Shown here one piece after another: positions 8,980-17,871 of a DNA stretch of 64,000 bases. The position numbers and the translations under genes are program-made. How positions within the stretch are numbered: the stretch's first letter is position 1; each line of letters begins with the position of its first letter. The stretch lies in assembly GCA_014802015.1 (NCBI GenBank), contig JAAVDB010000017.1:101794-165793 (forward strand). Reading direction: 5' to 3'. The notes below the pieces were generated by a model. That model was not told where the DNA came from, searched no databases, and saw only the letters and a program-made list of their open reading frames with translations. Origin of the DNA: Bacteroides sp. (GTDB lineage Bacteria; Bacteroidota; Bacteroidia; Bacteroidales; Muribaculaceae).

Positions 8980-9792
8980 TTACATCGCGAACACGTTGAA
9001 TCCGCCGTCGACCACGGCTACGGTGCCGGTGACGAACGATGATGCGTCCGAGATGAGATACTGGATCGTACCGCACAGTTCTTCGGGCTTGCCGAAACGC
9101 TTGAACGGAGTCTGACGGATAACGTCAGCTCCACGCCCGGTCAGCGAGCCGTCGGGATTGGTGAGCAGCGAGCGGTTCTGATTGGTGAGGAAGAATCCGG
9201 GAGCGATGGCATTGACACGTATCGCAGGTGAGAATTTGGTGGCGACCTCATTGGCCATGAATGCCGTGAAGTTGGAGATGCCGGCTTTGGCCGCCGCATA
9301 TCCTGCCACACGGGTCAGGGGACGGAATGCAGCCATAGACGTGAAGTTGACTATCGATCCGCGTCCGGCCTCGACCATCGGGCGGAGGAATACCTGTGTG
9401 GGTATCACGGTGCCGGTAAGGTTCAGATCAAGCACGGTGCGGAAGGCCTCGACCTCAAGGTCAAAGAAATTTCCGTCAGGCGCGATCGTGGCACCCTTCA
9501 TATTGCCTCCGGCCGCGTTGAGCAGAGCATCTACACGTCCGTAGCGGGCAAGAATCTCGTCACAATTGGCCTGTACGACCTCGGGATTCATCACATCGGT
9601 GACGAGAAACATCGCCTCGCCCCCTTTGGCAGTAATCTCGCGGACTATCTCGTCGCCCTCCTCCTTGCGGCGTCCCATGAGGACAACCTTGGCACCCTGC
9701 GAGGCAAGATATTCTCCGATGCAGCGTCCGAGCACTCCGGTTCCGCCGGTGATGACGATCACCTGATCCTTGACTGAAAATAATTCGTTCAT
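8980..9792 (-). CDS. SDR oxidoreductase, probable fructuronate reductase (D-mannonate oxidoreductase)
   Basis: Classical short-chain dehydrogenase of 270 aa, predicted to interconvert D-fructuronate and D-mannonate with NAD(P)H in hexuronate catabolism. Visible: T-G-G-T-G-V-L-G cofactor motif (15-22), N-A-A-G-G near 92, catalytic Y-x-x-x-K at Tyr165/Lys169 preceded by a Ser-containing F-T-S-M segment, and an I-N-A/V-N-A-I-A-P-G-F motif. Assignment over other SDR activities rests on context: uxuA (mannonate dehydratase) begins only 4 nt upstream on the same strand. This is the SDR-type replacement for classical UxuB seen next to uxuA in Bacteroidota and Bacillus (YjmF type). Confidence 0.85.
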   Translation of the reverse strand: MNELFSVKDQVIVITGGTGVLGRCIGEYLASQGAKVVLMGRRKEEGDEIVREITAKGGEAMFLVTDVMNPEVVQANCDEILARYGRVDALLNAAGGNMKGATIAPDGNFFDLEVEAFRTVLDLNLTGTVIPTQVFLRPMVEAGRGSIVNFTSMAAFRPLTRVAGYAAAKAGISNFTAFMANEVATKFSPAIRVNAIAPGFFLTNQNRSLLTNPDGSLTGRGADVIRQTPFKRFGKPEELCGTIQYLISDASSFVTGTVAVVDGGFNVFAM

Positions 9793-9796
9793 TTCC

Positions 9797-10969
9797 TTAT
9801 TTATTATCTTTTTTCGACTGATTATAAGCGGCCATCACGCCCTCTACCTGGCCGAGGGCCATCATACGGCCGTGGAATGAATAGCCTGCGTTGTAACCCT
9901 TGTCGCCGTCACCGAGCATGAGTTCGGCATGGTCGACACGCATGGGCACGTCGGGATTGACATCCTGGAATATCTTGATGACTTCGATCAGACGCGGATC
10001 GAGGTGTGACGACTCCTTGAAGTCTCCGCCCGGCAGAGTCTTGCAGATACGGATGTGTGCGAAGTGCGTGCGGTCAGCATACTTGCGTGCCAGCTCCACG
10101 ACATCATTGTGAGGACCTGCACTGAGCGAGCCTGCACAGAAGGTGAGTCCGTTGTGAGGATCGGGCACTGCGTCGAGAAATGCCTTGATGTCCTCATCAC
10201 AGGTGACGATGCGCGGCAGTCCGAGAATGGGACGTGGGGGATCGTCGGGGTGTACGCACATATTTATATCATACTCGCGGCAGACGGGCATGATGGCATT
10301 GAGGAAGTATGCCATGTTGGCGCGCAGCTGCTCGGCATCGATGCCGTCATAGAGTTTGAGCAGTTCGCGGAACTTCTCGACGGGGTTGAGATCCTCCTCC
10401 GAGATGTTGCCGTTGACAAAACCCTGAGTCTTGACAATGATATTCTCCACCAGACGTTTCTCACCCTCGGGAGTCATCGTCTCCTTGATCTTGGCCACAC
10501 GCTCAAGTGTGTCGGCATCATAATCGGCCTCTGCACCCTCGCGCTTGAGGATATATATGTCAAAGTAGGCAAATTCGCCCATATTGAAGTAGAGATTGCT
10601 TGTACCGTTGGGGTTGGGATAGTCGAGGTCGGTACGCGCCCAGTCGAGCACGGGCATGAAGTTGTAGCACACCGTCTTGACACCGGCTTTACCGAGATTG
10701 GCAAGCGACTCCTTGTAACGCTCGATGAGTTCATCGCGGTCGGGACCTCCGTACTTGATGGATTCGGACACGGGAAGACTCTCGACCACGCTCCAGCGCA
10801 TGCCGTGATCCTCGATGAGACGCTTCATCTTCTCGATCTCCTCAAGACTCCACACCTCACCGTTAGGGATATGATGCAGGGCTGTGACAATGCCTTCGAC
10901 ACCGATCTGACGCAGCATGTCAAGAGTGATCTTATCATTAGGCCCAAACCATCGCCATGTTTTTTCCAT
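9797..10969 (-). CDS. uxuA: Mannonate dehydratase
   Basis: Dehydrates D-mannonate to 2-keto-3-deoxygluconate in glucuronate breakdown; cytoplasmic metal enzyme, 390 aa, normal length. Family segments: M-x-x-T-W-R-W-F-G-P-N-D start, V-V-E-S-L-P-V-S-E near 63, the N-M-C-V-H-P-D-D-P-P metal-binding stretch near 240, the G-L-T-F-C-A-G-S-L segment and M-R-V-D-H-A-E-L-M-L near the end. First gene of the uxuA-SDR operon; the product feeds KdgK/KDPG aldolase, and an aldolase gene lies 560 nt upstream. Confidence 0.96.
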   Translation of the reverse strand: MEKTWRWFGPNDKITLDMLRQIGVEGIVTALHHIPNGEVWSLEEIEKMKRLIEDHGMRWSVVESLPVSESIKYGGPDRDELIERYKESLANLGKAGVKTVCYNFMPVLDWARTDLDYPNPNGTSNLYFNMGEFAYFDIYILKREGAEADYDADTLERVAKIKETMTPEGEKRLVENIIVKTQGFVNGNISEEDLNPVEKFRELLKLYDGIDAEQLRANMAYFLNAIMPVCREYDINMCVHPDDPPRPILGLPRIVTCDEDIKAFLDAVPDPHNGLTFCAGSLSAGPHNDVVELARKYADRTHFAHIRICKTLPGGDFKESSHLDPRLIEVIKIFQDVNPDVPMRVDHAELMLGDGDKGYNAGYSFHGRMMALGQVEGVMAAYNQSKKDNK

Positions 10970-11007
10970 AGAAATTGTTGCTCTTAATTAAATAATACTA
11001 TTGAGAT

Positions 11008-11030
11008 TCTCTATACAGAGAGCAAAGATA
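11008..11030 (-). promoter_or_regulatory. uxuA promoter with start-site dyad
   Basis: TATCTTTG (11030-11023) is a good -7 box. Immediately downstream, TCTCT-N4-AGAGA (11021-11008) forms a dyad over the predicted start, a usual place for a repressor operator. No good -33 TTTG is visible. Confidence 0.55.
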
Positions 11031-11076
11031 TAACAATTCCATAAATAAAAAAAGGATGAGACTTAAGTAAAAAACA

Positions 11077-11155
11077 TAAGTAATTTTCGAAAATTAATAA
11101 TCCGCGAGTTTTATTTTGATAAAAATCCATGAATGAAGAAGTAACTTCTTACTCA
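11077..11155. mobile_element. Remnant of the palindromic element found intact at 60225-60426
   Basis: This stretch aligns with the left half of the element at 60225. Shared blocks in order are TAAGTAA, GAAAATTAAT, TTTTATTTTGA, AAAAATC and GAATGAAGAAG. The right half and the outer inverted repeat are missing. It carries its own short dyad AAGAAGT-A-ACTTCTT. Non-coding; it lies just before the tandem repeats and the broken ATPase gene. Confidence 0.6.
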
Positions 11156-11210
11156 ACAAGCTCGAAAGCGACAAGCCGATTAATACCCTTAACCGAGTGA
11201 TTATACTTTT

Positions 11211-11331
11211 ATCCCTAGATTTGTGTAGTTTTTAAGCAAAACTATCCCGAGATTTATGTAGAATATAGCCGTTTTCATCCCGAGATTTATGTAATTTTTA
11301 TATCAACTATCTCTGATTTTATGTAAATTTG
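11211..11331 (+). repeat. Four-unit tandem repeat, period 33 bp, ending in a promoter box
   Basis: Units start at 11211, 11244, 11277 and 11309, so the spacing is 33, 33 and 32 bp. The conserved core is about 18 nt (ATCCCGAGATTTATGTAR) and the remaining ~15 nt vary. The fourth unit is degenerate and runs into TAAATTTG (11324-11331), a perfect -7 box pointing at the truncated ATPase ORF. It is too short in repeat and spacer for CRISPR and has no cas genes nearby; it resembles an operator array. Confidence 0.7.
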
Positions 11332-11353
11332 CACATTATAAGCCAATTACAGC

Positions 11354-11452
11354 ATGAAAAGAAAATTATATAATAAGCTTCTTAAATGGAAGGATTCATC
11401 CACCAGGAAACCACTAATTACAATACCCTATTTCTTTGAGTATAGAAATTAG
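11354..11452 (+). pseudogene. Truncated N-terminus of an AAA ATPase (DUF4143-type)
   Basis: ATG at 11354 to TAG at 11450-11452 gives 32 codons. The start M-K-R-K-L-Y-N-K-L-L-K-W-K followed by R-K-P-L-I is the typical opening of the Bacteroidota AAA+/DUF4143 ATPases, where it is normally followed at once by the Walker A stretch. Here homology stops after R-K-P-L-I and ten unrelated residues lead to a stop. No Walker motifs or DUF4143 domain follow, and the aldolase terminator lies 24 nt on. The promoter region is retained, so the remnant may still be transcribed. Confidence 0.6.
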
Positions 11453-11465
11453 AGTCTCGATAGAA

Positions 11466-11509
11466 TCAAATTACAAACGGGAGGGCGTGCCGTGGCGCGT
11501 CCTCCCGTT
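11466..11509 (-). terminator. Terminator of the transporter-aldolase unit
   Basis: Arms AACGGGAGG (11476-11484) and CCTCCCGTT (11501-11509) with additional GCG/CGC pairing inside; in the minus direction the stem is followed by TTTGTAATTTG. It lies 20 nt beyond the aldolase stop. Confidence 0.8.
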
Positions 11510-11529
11510 CTCATTTGGTTATCGGGTGA

Positions 11530-12201
11530 TTATTTCTTGCGTGCGTCAGCTACGTAACCGAGAGCCTCGCGGCACTTATCTGTCACATACTGCCAGTCCT
11601 GAGCGGCAACCTTGTCGCCGGGGAACAGCTTCGAACCCATGCCTACACAGAACACTCCGGCCTTGATCCAGCCTTCGATATTCTCCTTGGTCGGCTCTAC
11701 GCCGCCGGTGACCATGAGCTTGGACCAGGGCATCGGGGCCATGAGACCCTTGACGAATTTAGGACCGAGCACATCGCCGGGGAAACACTTGCACAGGTCA
11801 CAGCCTGTCTCCTGAGCGGCACCGATCTCGCTGACTGTGCCACAGCCGGGGGTGTAAGGTACGAGACGGCGGTTGCAGACGCGTGACACTTCGGGATTGA
11901 AGAGCGGGCCTACGATAAAGCATGCACCGAGCTGGATGTAAAGCGCTGCTGTGGCTGGATCGACGATCGAGCCGACACCCATAGCCATGTCGGGACACTC
12001 CTTGGCAGCAAACTTAACAACTTCAGCAAATACTTCGTGAGCGAAGTCACCACGGTTGGTGAACTCAAAGGCACGGATACCACCCTCGTAGCAAGCCTTG
12101 ACAACCTGCTTGGCTACTTCGGCATCCTTGTGATAGAACACGGGAACTACACCGGTCGTGCCCATCTTGGCGAGCACGGCGATTTTATCAAACTTTGCCA
12201 T
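11530..12201 (-). CDS. eda: KDPG/KHG aldolase (2-dehydro-3-deoxy-phosphogluconate aldolase)
   Basis: Class I aldolase of 223 aa that splits KDPG to pyruvate and glyceraldehyde 3-phosphate, the last step of uronate degradation through UxuA. Visible: R-A-F-E-F-T-N-R-G substrate segment near 46, G-V-G-S-I-V-D near 77, the C-K-C-F-P-G segment carrying the Schiff-base Lys near 138 and the V-T-G-G-V-E-P-T phosphate site near 162. It follows the sugar transporter by 44 nt on the same strand and ends before a strong terminator, so the two form a unit. Confidence 0.93.
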   Translation of the reverse strand: MAKFDKIAVLAKMGTTGVVPVFYHKDAEVAKQVVKACYEGGIRAFEFTNRGDFAHEVFAEVVKFAAKECPDMAMGVGSIVDPATAALYIQLGACFIVGPLFNPEVSRVCNRRLVPYTPGCGTVSEIGAAQETGCDLCKCFPGDVLGPKFVKGLMAPMPWSKLMVTGGVEPTKENIEGWIKAGVFCVGMGSKLFPGDKVAAQDWQYVTDKCREALGYVADARKK

Positions 12202-12245
12202 TAGTAATTAATTTTACAAAAATGATATATTATAAGGTAATAGGA

Positions 12246-13730
12246 TTACTTCTTCGAGCGGTTGCGCCAGAGGTTGGTCATATCCTCAAGAGTCTTGCCC
12301 TTGGTCTCGGGCACGAGCGAGTAGACAAACCATGCTGCCACGATACAGATCACTCCGTAGAGGGCGTAAGCGAACATGTGGCCGAAACGGTCACCCATAT
12401 CGCCGAGCGACATATTGTACATCGGCACGAATGTCGACGATACGATAAAGTTGAATATCCACTGGAATGCCACGGCGATGGCCACAGCAGCCGAACGGAT
12501 GGTGTTGGGGAAAATCTCGGCGATAAGCACCCAGCAGATAGGACCCCATGAGAACATGAATGATGCCGAGTAGACCATAATCGACAGCACGGGGAAGATG
12601 GGAGGCACTCCGTCGATGAGGTTGCTGACAGCTACACCGAGCGCACCGAGCGCCATGCCGAGCGAACCCCAGATGAGGAGGGGCTTGCGGCCGAGTTTCT
12701 CTACTGTAAACACGGCTACGAGGGTGAATGTAATGTTGACAATGCCCATGTAGACCGTATTCATCATCGGGTCAGACATACCCATCGACTCGAAGATACG
12801 GGGTGCGTAGTAGAGTACGGCGTTGATGCCGACTGCCTGCTGGAACACTGAGAGCATGACACCGACAAAGATAACCATGACACCGAATGAGAAGAGCTTC
12901 TCGCTCTTGACCTCGGTGGTCTCTTTGATCTGTTTCAGAATCTCTTTAGCCTTCTCATAGCCGTTGATGTGCGAGAGGACACCGAGAGCCTTCTCGTCCT
13001 TACCGATAAGGGCGAGGTAGCGGGGTGATTCGGGCACGAGACACACAAGGATGGTGAAGATACCGGCTACGAATGCCTCAGAACCGAACATGTAGCGCCA
13101 GCCGGTCTGGATGGTCCAGAGGTCGCTCTCGTTGCTCACCTGATAGATTGTCTCGCTGATTTTCTCGATAATAGGCTGAGTGTGCTCACCGAGGATGAGG
13201 AAGTTGACGAAGTAGACCACGAGCTGGCCGAAGATGATGGCAAACTGGTTCCACGACACGAGGGTACCACGCATGTTGGAGGGAGCAACCTCGGCGATAT
13301 ACATCGGGCAGATCGCAGATGCGAGACCTACGCCCACACCGCCGAGTATACGGTAGATATTGAATGCAACGAGCAGCGAAGCCGAAGGCGTGCCATACTC
13401 GAAGAGCAGAAATTCAGGATAGTAGCTGCCCAGTGCGGACAGGAAGAAGAAGACACCGGCGATGGCAAGCGATTTCTTGCGGCCGAAATATGATGCGAAG
13501 AAACCCGAGAGGGCCGAACCGAGGATACAGCCGAGCAGTGCGCTCGACGAGGTGATGCCGTGGATCGTGTCGGTGTAGACAAAGTCCTTGGCTCCGAGGA
13601 AGAAGGCTTGCAGACCTTTTTCAGCGCCCGAGATTACGGCCGTGTCGTAACCGAACAGCAGACCGCCGAGCACCGCCACCAGGACGATGGAGAACAGGTA
13701 GAGCTTGCTTCCGTTCTGAGGATAATTCAT
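12246..13730 (-). CDS. xylE: Sugar porter of the MFS (XylE-like proton/sugar symporter)
   Basis: Twelve-helix inner-membrane permease of 494 aa, predicted to import D-xylose (or another pentose/hexose) with protons. Family marks: F-G-Y-D-T-A-V-I-S-G in helix 1, G-R-K-K after helix 2, Y-I-A-E-V-A-P-S-N-M-R-G-T, the G-W-R-Y-M-F segment as in E. coli XylE, P-E-S-P-R-Y-L before the central loop, G-I-N-A-V-L-Y-Y-A-P in helix 7 and V-P-E-T-K-G-K-T-L-E at the C-terminus. Placement between xylA and eda supports xylose, but uronate-linked sugars cannot be excluded. Confidence 0.88.
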   Translation of the reverse strand: MNYPQNGSKLYLFSIVLVAVLGGLLFGYDTAVISGAEKGLQAFFLGAKDFVYTDTIHGITSSSALLGCILGSALSGFFASYFGRKKSLAIAGVFFFLSALGSYYPEFLLFEYGTPSASLLVAFNIYRILGGVGVGLASAICPMYIAEVAPSNMRGTLVSWNQFAIIFGQLVVYFVNFLILGEHTQPIIEKISETIYQVSNESDLWTIQTGWRYMFGSEAFVAGIFTILVCLVPESPRYLALIGKDEKALGVLSHINGYEKAKEILKQIKETTEVKSEKLFSFGVMVIFVGVMLSVFQQAVGINAVLYYAPRIFESMGMSDPMMNTVYMGIVNITFTLVAVFTVEKLGRKPLLIWGSLGMALGALGVAVSNLIDGVPPIFPVLSIMVYSASFMFSWGPICWVLIAEIFPNTIRSAAVAIAVAFQWIFNFIVSSTFVPMYNMSLGDMGDRFGHMFAYALYGVICIVAAWFVYSLVPETKGKTLEDMTNLWRNRSKK

Positions 13731-13772
13731 GAGTCAGAGTCTTAAAAGTAAGAAGATTGTGATGATTGATTG

Positions 13773-13874
13773 TAAAAACCTTAAATTTTCCCGTGAATCA
13801 TTCTCGCCGTGCTGCGGCGGGAACAATCCACGAGAAAACGTTAAAGGTTTATGACCGGATTAATCGGCCGGTCA
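13773..13874 (-). terminator. Double hairpin terminator behind xylA
   Basis: The first stem pairs TGACCGG with CCGGTCA (13852-13874). The second is a long imperfect stem (13777-13849) whose arms carry AACCTT...CGTG and CACG...AAGGTT, with an inner TTCTCGCCG/CGGCGGGAA hairpin. In the minus direction it ends in five T (13778-13774). It separates xylA from the downstream transporter. Confidence 0.75.
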
Positions 13875-13899
13875 GTATGACTTGCTTTTACTCAGACGA

Positions 13900-15216
13900 T
13901 TAGCAGTACATATTGAGGATAGCCTCATAGAGCTCCTGCTTGCCTGAAGTAGTCTTGGGCTCGGGCTGAGTCTTGGAGTAAGCCACTACATCCTCAAGGG
14001 TGAGCTTGCCTTCCTCAAATTCCTTACCCTTACCGCTGTCGAACGAAGCGTAGCGCTCGGCGAGCATAGCCTTGTAGGGTGACTCCTCAAGCAGAGCGGC
14101 AGCGCTCTCAAGTGCGCGGGCCATAGCGTCCATACCGGCGATGTGTGCGATGAAGATGTCCTCAAGGTCGGTAGAGTTACGACGTGGCTTGGCGTCGAAG
14201 TTTGTACCGCCGTTGCCGAGACCGCCGTTGCGGATGATCTGCATCATGGCCTGGGTGAGTTCGAAGTTATCGATGGGGAACTGGTCGGTATCCCAGCCGT
14301 TCTGATAGTCACCGCGGTTGGCATCGATCGAACCGAGCATATTGTTGTCGACAGCTACACAGAGCTCGTGCTCGAATGTGTGGCCGGCGAGTGTAGCGTG
14401 GTTAACCTCGATGTTCACCTTGAAGTCGTTCTCCAGACCGTGAGCCTTGAGGAAGCCGATAACGGTCTCGGTGTCTACGTCATACTGGTGCTTGGAGGGC
14501 TCCATGGGTTTGGGCTCGATAAGGAATGTGCCGGTGAAACCCTTGCTGCGAGCATAGTCGCGAGCGATGCGGAGCATGGTAGCGAGGTGCTCTTTCTCAC
14601 GCTTCTGGTCGGTGTTGAGAAGGCTCATGTAACCTTCACGGCCACCCCAGAACACATAGTTTGAACCGCCGAGGGCGATAGTAGCGTCGATAGCGTTCTT
14701 GATCTGAACGGCTGCGCGTGCCACAACGTCAAAGTCGGGGTTGGTGGCAGCACCGTTCATGTAACGGCCGTTGCCGAATACGTTGGCTGTACCCCAGAGG
14801 TTCTTGATGCCGGTCTCGGCCATCTTGCCCTTGAGATACTCGACGATCTCCTTGAGGCGGGCCTCGTAACCTTCGATGTCAGTGAGGTCACCGATGAGGT
14901 CTGTATCATGGAAACAGAAATACTCGATGCCGAGCTTCTGCATGATCTCGAATCCGGCGTCAGCCTTCTGCTTTGCTACAGTCATAGCGTCAGCGCCCTG
15001 ATTCCAGGGGAACTTCTTTGACTCGCTGCCGAACTGGTCACCACCCTCGGCGCAGAGAGTGTGCCACCATGCCATCGCAAACTTGAGCCATTCCTTCATG
15101 GGCTTGCCGAGGATTACCTTCTCAGCGTCATAGTAACGGTAAGCGAGGGGATTCTTTGAGTCCTTGCCTTCAAATTTGATCTTTCCGATAGTAGGGAAAT
15201 ATTCCTTAACTGCCAT
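13900..15216 (-). CDS. xylA: Xylose isomerase
   Basis: Converts D-xylose to D-xylulose; cytoplasmic, metal-dependent TIM barrel, 438 aa, the size of group II enzymes. Visible: Y-F-C-F-H-D-T-D-L with the catalytic His/Asp pair near 100, [10 protein letters not shown] near 190, [16 protein letters not shown] near 235 and [12 protein letters not shown] near 273. It lies 57 nt below xylB, with an ATAAGTGAT motif at 15230-15238 that also occurs upstream of xylB. Confidence 0.97.
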   Translation of the reverse strand: MAVKEYFPTIGKIKFEGKDSKNPLAYRYYDAEKVILGKPMKEWLKFAMAWWHTLCAEGGDQFGSESKKFPWNQGADAMTVAKQKADAGFEIMQKLGIEYFCFHDTDLIGDLTDIEGYEARLKEIVEYLKGKMAETGIKNLWGTANVFGNGRYMNGAATNPDFDVVARAAVQIKNAIDATIALGGSNYVFWGGREGYMSLLNTDQKREKEHLATMLRIARDYARSKGFTGTFLIEPKPMEPSKHQYDVDTETVIGFLKAHGLENDFKVNIEVNHATLAGHTFEHELCVAVDNNMLGSIDANRGDYQNGWDTDQFPIDNFELTQAMMQIIRNGGLGNGGTNFDAKPRRNSTDLEDIFIAHIAGMDAMARALESAAALLEESPYKAMLAERYASFDSGKGKEFEEGKLTLEDVVAYSKTQPEPKTTSGKQELYEAILNMYC

Positions 15217-15273
15217 AGTGTTTATTAAAATAAGTGATTATAGATTATTGTTATTTAAGTTCTTTGATATTCT

Positions 15274-16758
15274 TTAGAGTTGAGCCAGAAGACGCTCCTT
15301 CCACAGAGCGTAGGCATCCGTATATGCCTGACGGTCGGCGGCGACCGGCTCGATCACTTCGATCTTCTCAAGCGATGCGAACGCCTCATTGTTGTCAGCA
15401 TAGATGCCGGCACCGATACCTGCACCCTTGGCGGCTCCGACCGAACCATCGGTATTGTAGAGTTCGATAGTGGCACCGCTCACACCCGCAAGCGTGTTGC
15501 GGAACAGCGGGCTCAGGAACATGTTGGCATGTCCGGCATGAATCTTGCTCAGACGCATACCCATCTGCTCCATAACCTCCATGCCGTACATGAACGAGAA
15601 CACGATGCCCTCCTGCTCGGCGCGGAGCAGATGCGAACGGTCATGGGTGAGGAAGTTGACTCCGTGGATTGAGCATCCCACCTCCTTGTTGCGGAGCACA
15701 CGCTCGGCTCCGTTGCCGAACGGTATCACCGACACGCCGGCGGCTCCGATCGGGGCCTTGGCGGCGAGCTCGTTCATGTCGGGATATGAGATGCCGTCGG
15801 GAGCCATCGTACGTTTGCTCCATGAGTTGAGGATGCCTGTGCCGTTGATGCAGAGCAGCACGCCGAGACGGGTCTGATCAGCGGTGTGGTTGACATGCGC
15901 GAATGTGTTGACACGGCTCTGGGGGTCATAGTTGACCTCGCCGAGCACTCCGTACACGACGCCCGAGGTGCCCGCTGTCGAGGCCACTTCACCGGGGTTG
16001 AATACATTGAGTGAAAGTGCATTGTTAGGCTGATCGCCCGCACGGTATGCCACGGGTATACCCTCGGCCAGACCGAGTTCGGCGGCAGCCTCGGCCGTCA
16101 CTGTGCCCTGTATTGAGAATGTGGGCACGATCTCGGGGAGGATGTCGGCGTTATATCCGAAGTAGTCGAGCAGAAACTGAGCGGGAGCACCGTTCTTGAA
16201 GTCCCACAGCATCATTTCGCTCAGGCCCGACACAGTGGTGCACACGCGGCCCGTGAGGCGCATGGCCGCATAGTCGCCGGGGAGCATTATCTTATAGATC
16301 TTCTCGAAAATCTCTGGTTCGTTCTCCTTGACCCATGCCAGCTTGGTGGCTGTGAAGTTGCCGGGAGAGTTGAGGAGATGGCTCAGACAGCGTGTCTCAC
16401 CGAGAGTGTCAAACGCCTTCTCGCCGTAAGACACACCGCGTGAGTCGCACCAGATGATAGCCGGACGCAGGGGACGGAGGTCTTTGTCGACCATCACGAG
16501 GCCATGCATCTGATATGAGATGCCGATCGCCTTGATGTCATGCGGATTGACGCCTGAAGTGGCGAGTACACTGGCCGTGGCCTGCTTGAGGCAGTCCCAC
16601 CACTGCTCGGGGCGCTGCTCGGCCCATCCCGGACGCAGGGCTATGATCTCAGCCTCGGTGCGTGGATAAAAGTCCGAAGCCACTGTGCGGCCGCTCTGGG
16701 CATCGACAAGACTCGCCTTGACCGACGAGCTGCCTATATCATATCCTAATAGATACAT
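15274..16758 (-). CDS. xylB: Xylulokinase
   Basis: FGGY-family kinase of 494 aa that phosphorylates D-xylulose to enter the pentose phosphate pathway. N-terminal phosphate site G-Y-D-I-G-S-S-S-V-K (5-14), Q-M-H-G-L-V near 83 with the W-C-D-S-R-G segment following, G-D-Q-P-N-N near 240 and A-G-T-S-G-V near 262. Part of the xylR-xylB-xylA cluster on the minus strand, 39 nt after xylR. Confidence 0.95.
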   Translation of the reverse strand: MYLLGYDIGSSSVKASLVDAQSGRTVASDFYPRTEAEIIALRPGWAEQRPEQWWDCLKQATASVLATSGVNPHDIKAIGISYQMHGLVMVDKDLRPLRPAIIWCDSRGVSYGEKAFDTLGETRCLSHLLNSPGNFTATKLAWVKENEPEIFEKIYKIMLPGDYAAMRLTGRVCTTVSGLSEMMLWDFKNGAPAQFLLDYFGYNADILPEIVPTFSIQGTVTAEAAAELGLAEGIPVAYRAGDQPNNALSLNVFNPGEVASTAGTSGVVYGVLGEVNYDPQSRVNTFAHVNHTADQTRLGVLLCINGTGILNSWSKRTMAPDGISYPDMNELAAKAPIGAAGVSVIPFGNGAERVLRNKEVGCSIHGVNFLTHDRSHLLRAEQEGIVFSFMYGMEVMEQMGMRLSKIHAGHANMFLSPLFRNTLAGVSGATIELYNTDGSVGAAKGAGIGAGIYADNNEAFASLEKIEVIEPVAADRQAYTDAYALWKERLLAQL

Positions 16759-16797
16759 ATATTATATATAAGTGATAGTTAAAAATTCAAGTGTATG

Positions 16798-17508
16798 TTA
16801 ACGTGAGGTATTGTAGACTTTGCGATCAAACTTGAAGTAGCGGGCCGCCCTGTGCGCCACCCCTTTCTGCCGTTCTTCAAGCGGCACAACGTAGGGCATC
16901 TGCGAAATCTTCTTGTGGAAGTTACGCACATCGAGCGTGCGTCCGTAGATGATCTCGGTGAGCAGTCGCAGCTGGGACGCGGTAAACTTCTTGGGCAACA
17001 GATCGAACAGCACCGAACGATTGTTGTCAACCTCACGGCGCACAGCCTTGAGGGCCTCCTCGATAATGAGATTGTGGTCGAAAGCGAGCTGTCCGATTTC
17101 GCTGACCGGGACCCACGTGGCCGACTCGCGGTCGACGATCCTTAGCATGGCCGAGTCCAGCTTGACGAGGGCGAAGTAAGCGATGGTGACGATGCGCTCG
17201 ACGTGTGCCTGCTGGGCGCGTTCGAGCCACACGATGTCACGTTGATTGCGCGTACGGTCCTTCGAACCGAAAGCCTTGAACTGCTGCAAAGGCACATCCC
17301 TTACTCCGGTGAGCTCGTGGAGCACTCGCATAGCAGCCTCGTCCAAGTCCTCATCCTGATATATCAGACTACCGGGCAGCTTCATATCATTATACTCACC
17401 GGCCTGATCCTCGCCTTGACGCCTGACAAGGAGCGCACGCAGATTGGAGCCGTCAAAGCCGAGCACGACACAGTCGATGGATATATGATTATTCGCTAAC
17501 GGAGCCAT
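16798..17508 (-). CDS. Nudix-family transcriptional regulator of xylose use (XylR, NrtR type)
   Basis: Predicted DNA-binding repressor of 236 aa. Residues about 1-150 form a Nudix fold and the C-terminal ~80 residues a winged helix (F-T-A-S-Q-L-R-L-L-T-E-I-I-Y-G). The Nudix box keeps the outline (G...R-V-L-H-E-L-T-G-V), but two catalytic glutamates of the R-E-U-x-E-E-x-G-U core are Val and Leu, so it should bind a ligand and not hydrolyse it. This fits the Nudix-related AraR/XylR regulators described in Bacteroides. Location next to xylB and xylA points to xylose or a phosphorylated derivative as the signal. Confidence 0.82.
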   Translation of the reverse strand: MAPLANNHISIDCVVLGFDGSNLRALLVRRQGEDQAGEYNDMKLPGSLIYQDEDLDEAAMRVLHELTGVRDVPLQQFKAFGSKDRTRNQRDIVWLERAQQAHVERIVTIAYFALVKLDSAMLRIVDRESATWVPVSEIGQLAFDHNLIIEEALKAVRREVDNNRSVLFDLLPKKFTASQLRLLTEIIYGRTLDVRNFHKKISQMPYVVPLEERQKGVAHRAARYFKFDRKVYNTSR

Positions 17509-17558
17509 GGATATATTCTGAAGTTTTAAGGCTTTTGGTACTTTTTACAATTTCATCG

Positions 17559-17591
17559 CAAATATACAAATCTTTTCTTTAACTGCGCAAA
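17559..17591 (-). promoter_or_regulatory. Promoter of xylR
   Basis: Minus strand TTTG (17591-17588), 21 nt, TATATTTG (17566-17559). The predicted start is about 45 nt before the xylR ATG. The remainder of 17592-17871 holds a dyad (17668-17681), the leader of the ompA gene and no ORF. Confidence 0.75.
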
Positions 17592-17667
17592 TAAATTTGA
17601 TGTTATAAAACATTAAAATATAAAATTTTAGTTTTCATACTTCATACAATATCGCACAGCGGCTCTA

Positions 17668-17681
17668 ATCACTTATGTGAT
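17668..17681. promoter_or_regulatory. Dyad ATCAC-TTAT-GTGAT, possible regulator site
   Basis: A perfect 5+5 inverted repeat in the divergent xylR/ompA intergenic region. Its ATCACTTAT half also occurs 15-20 nt upstream of the xylA and xylB start codons (15238-15230 and 16776-16768, minus strand). This suggests a site for XylR, but the functional link is inference. Confidence 0.35.
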
Positions 17682-17871
17682 AATTTTTTGAGATAAAAAA
17701 GTATTATTTTTCGCACTCTCGGTCAACTTTATCGGCACACATGTTGTTTTACATTCGAAAGGCAACGACAACGGAGGCGGGGACTATCCCCTCACACTCA
17801 TCCCCCACGCCGCACTATCGTAGCCTGCACGTATTCAACCGAAAATTATTAACAAACAAACCGTATTCACG

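Noticed and set aside
10055-10987. 310-codon plus-strand ORF opposite uxuA
   Set aside because: Antisense shadow of a conserved enzyme gene.
11211-11331. CRISPR-like array
   Set aside because: Core of about 18 nt with ~15-nt variable parts and only four units, no cas genes; treated as an operator-like tandem repeat.
16798-17508. Catalytic Nudix hydrolase
   Set aside because: Two catalytic glutamates of the Nudix box are replaced and a C-terminal winged helix is present, so a regulator is preferred.
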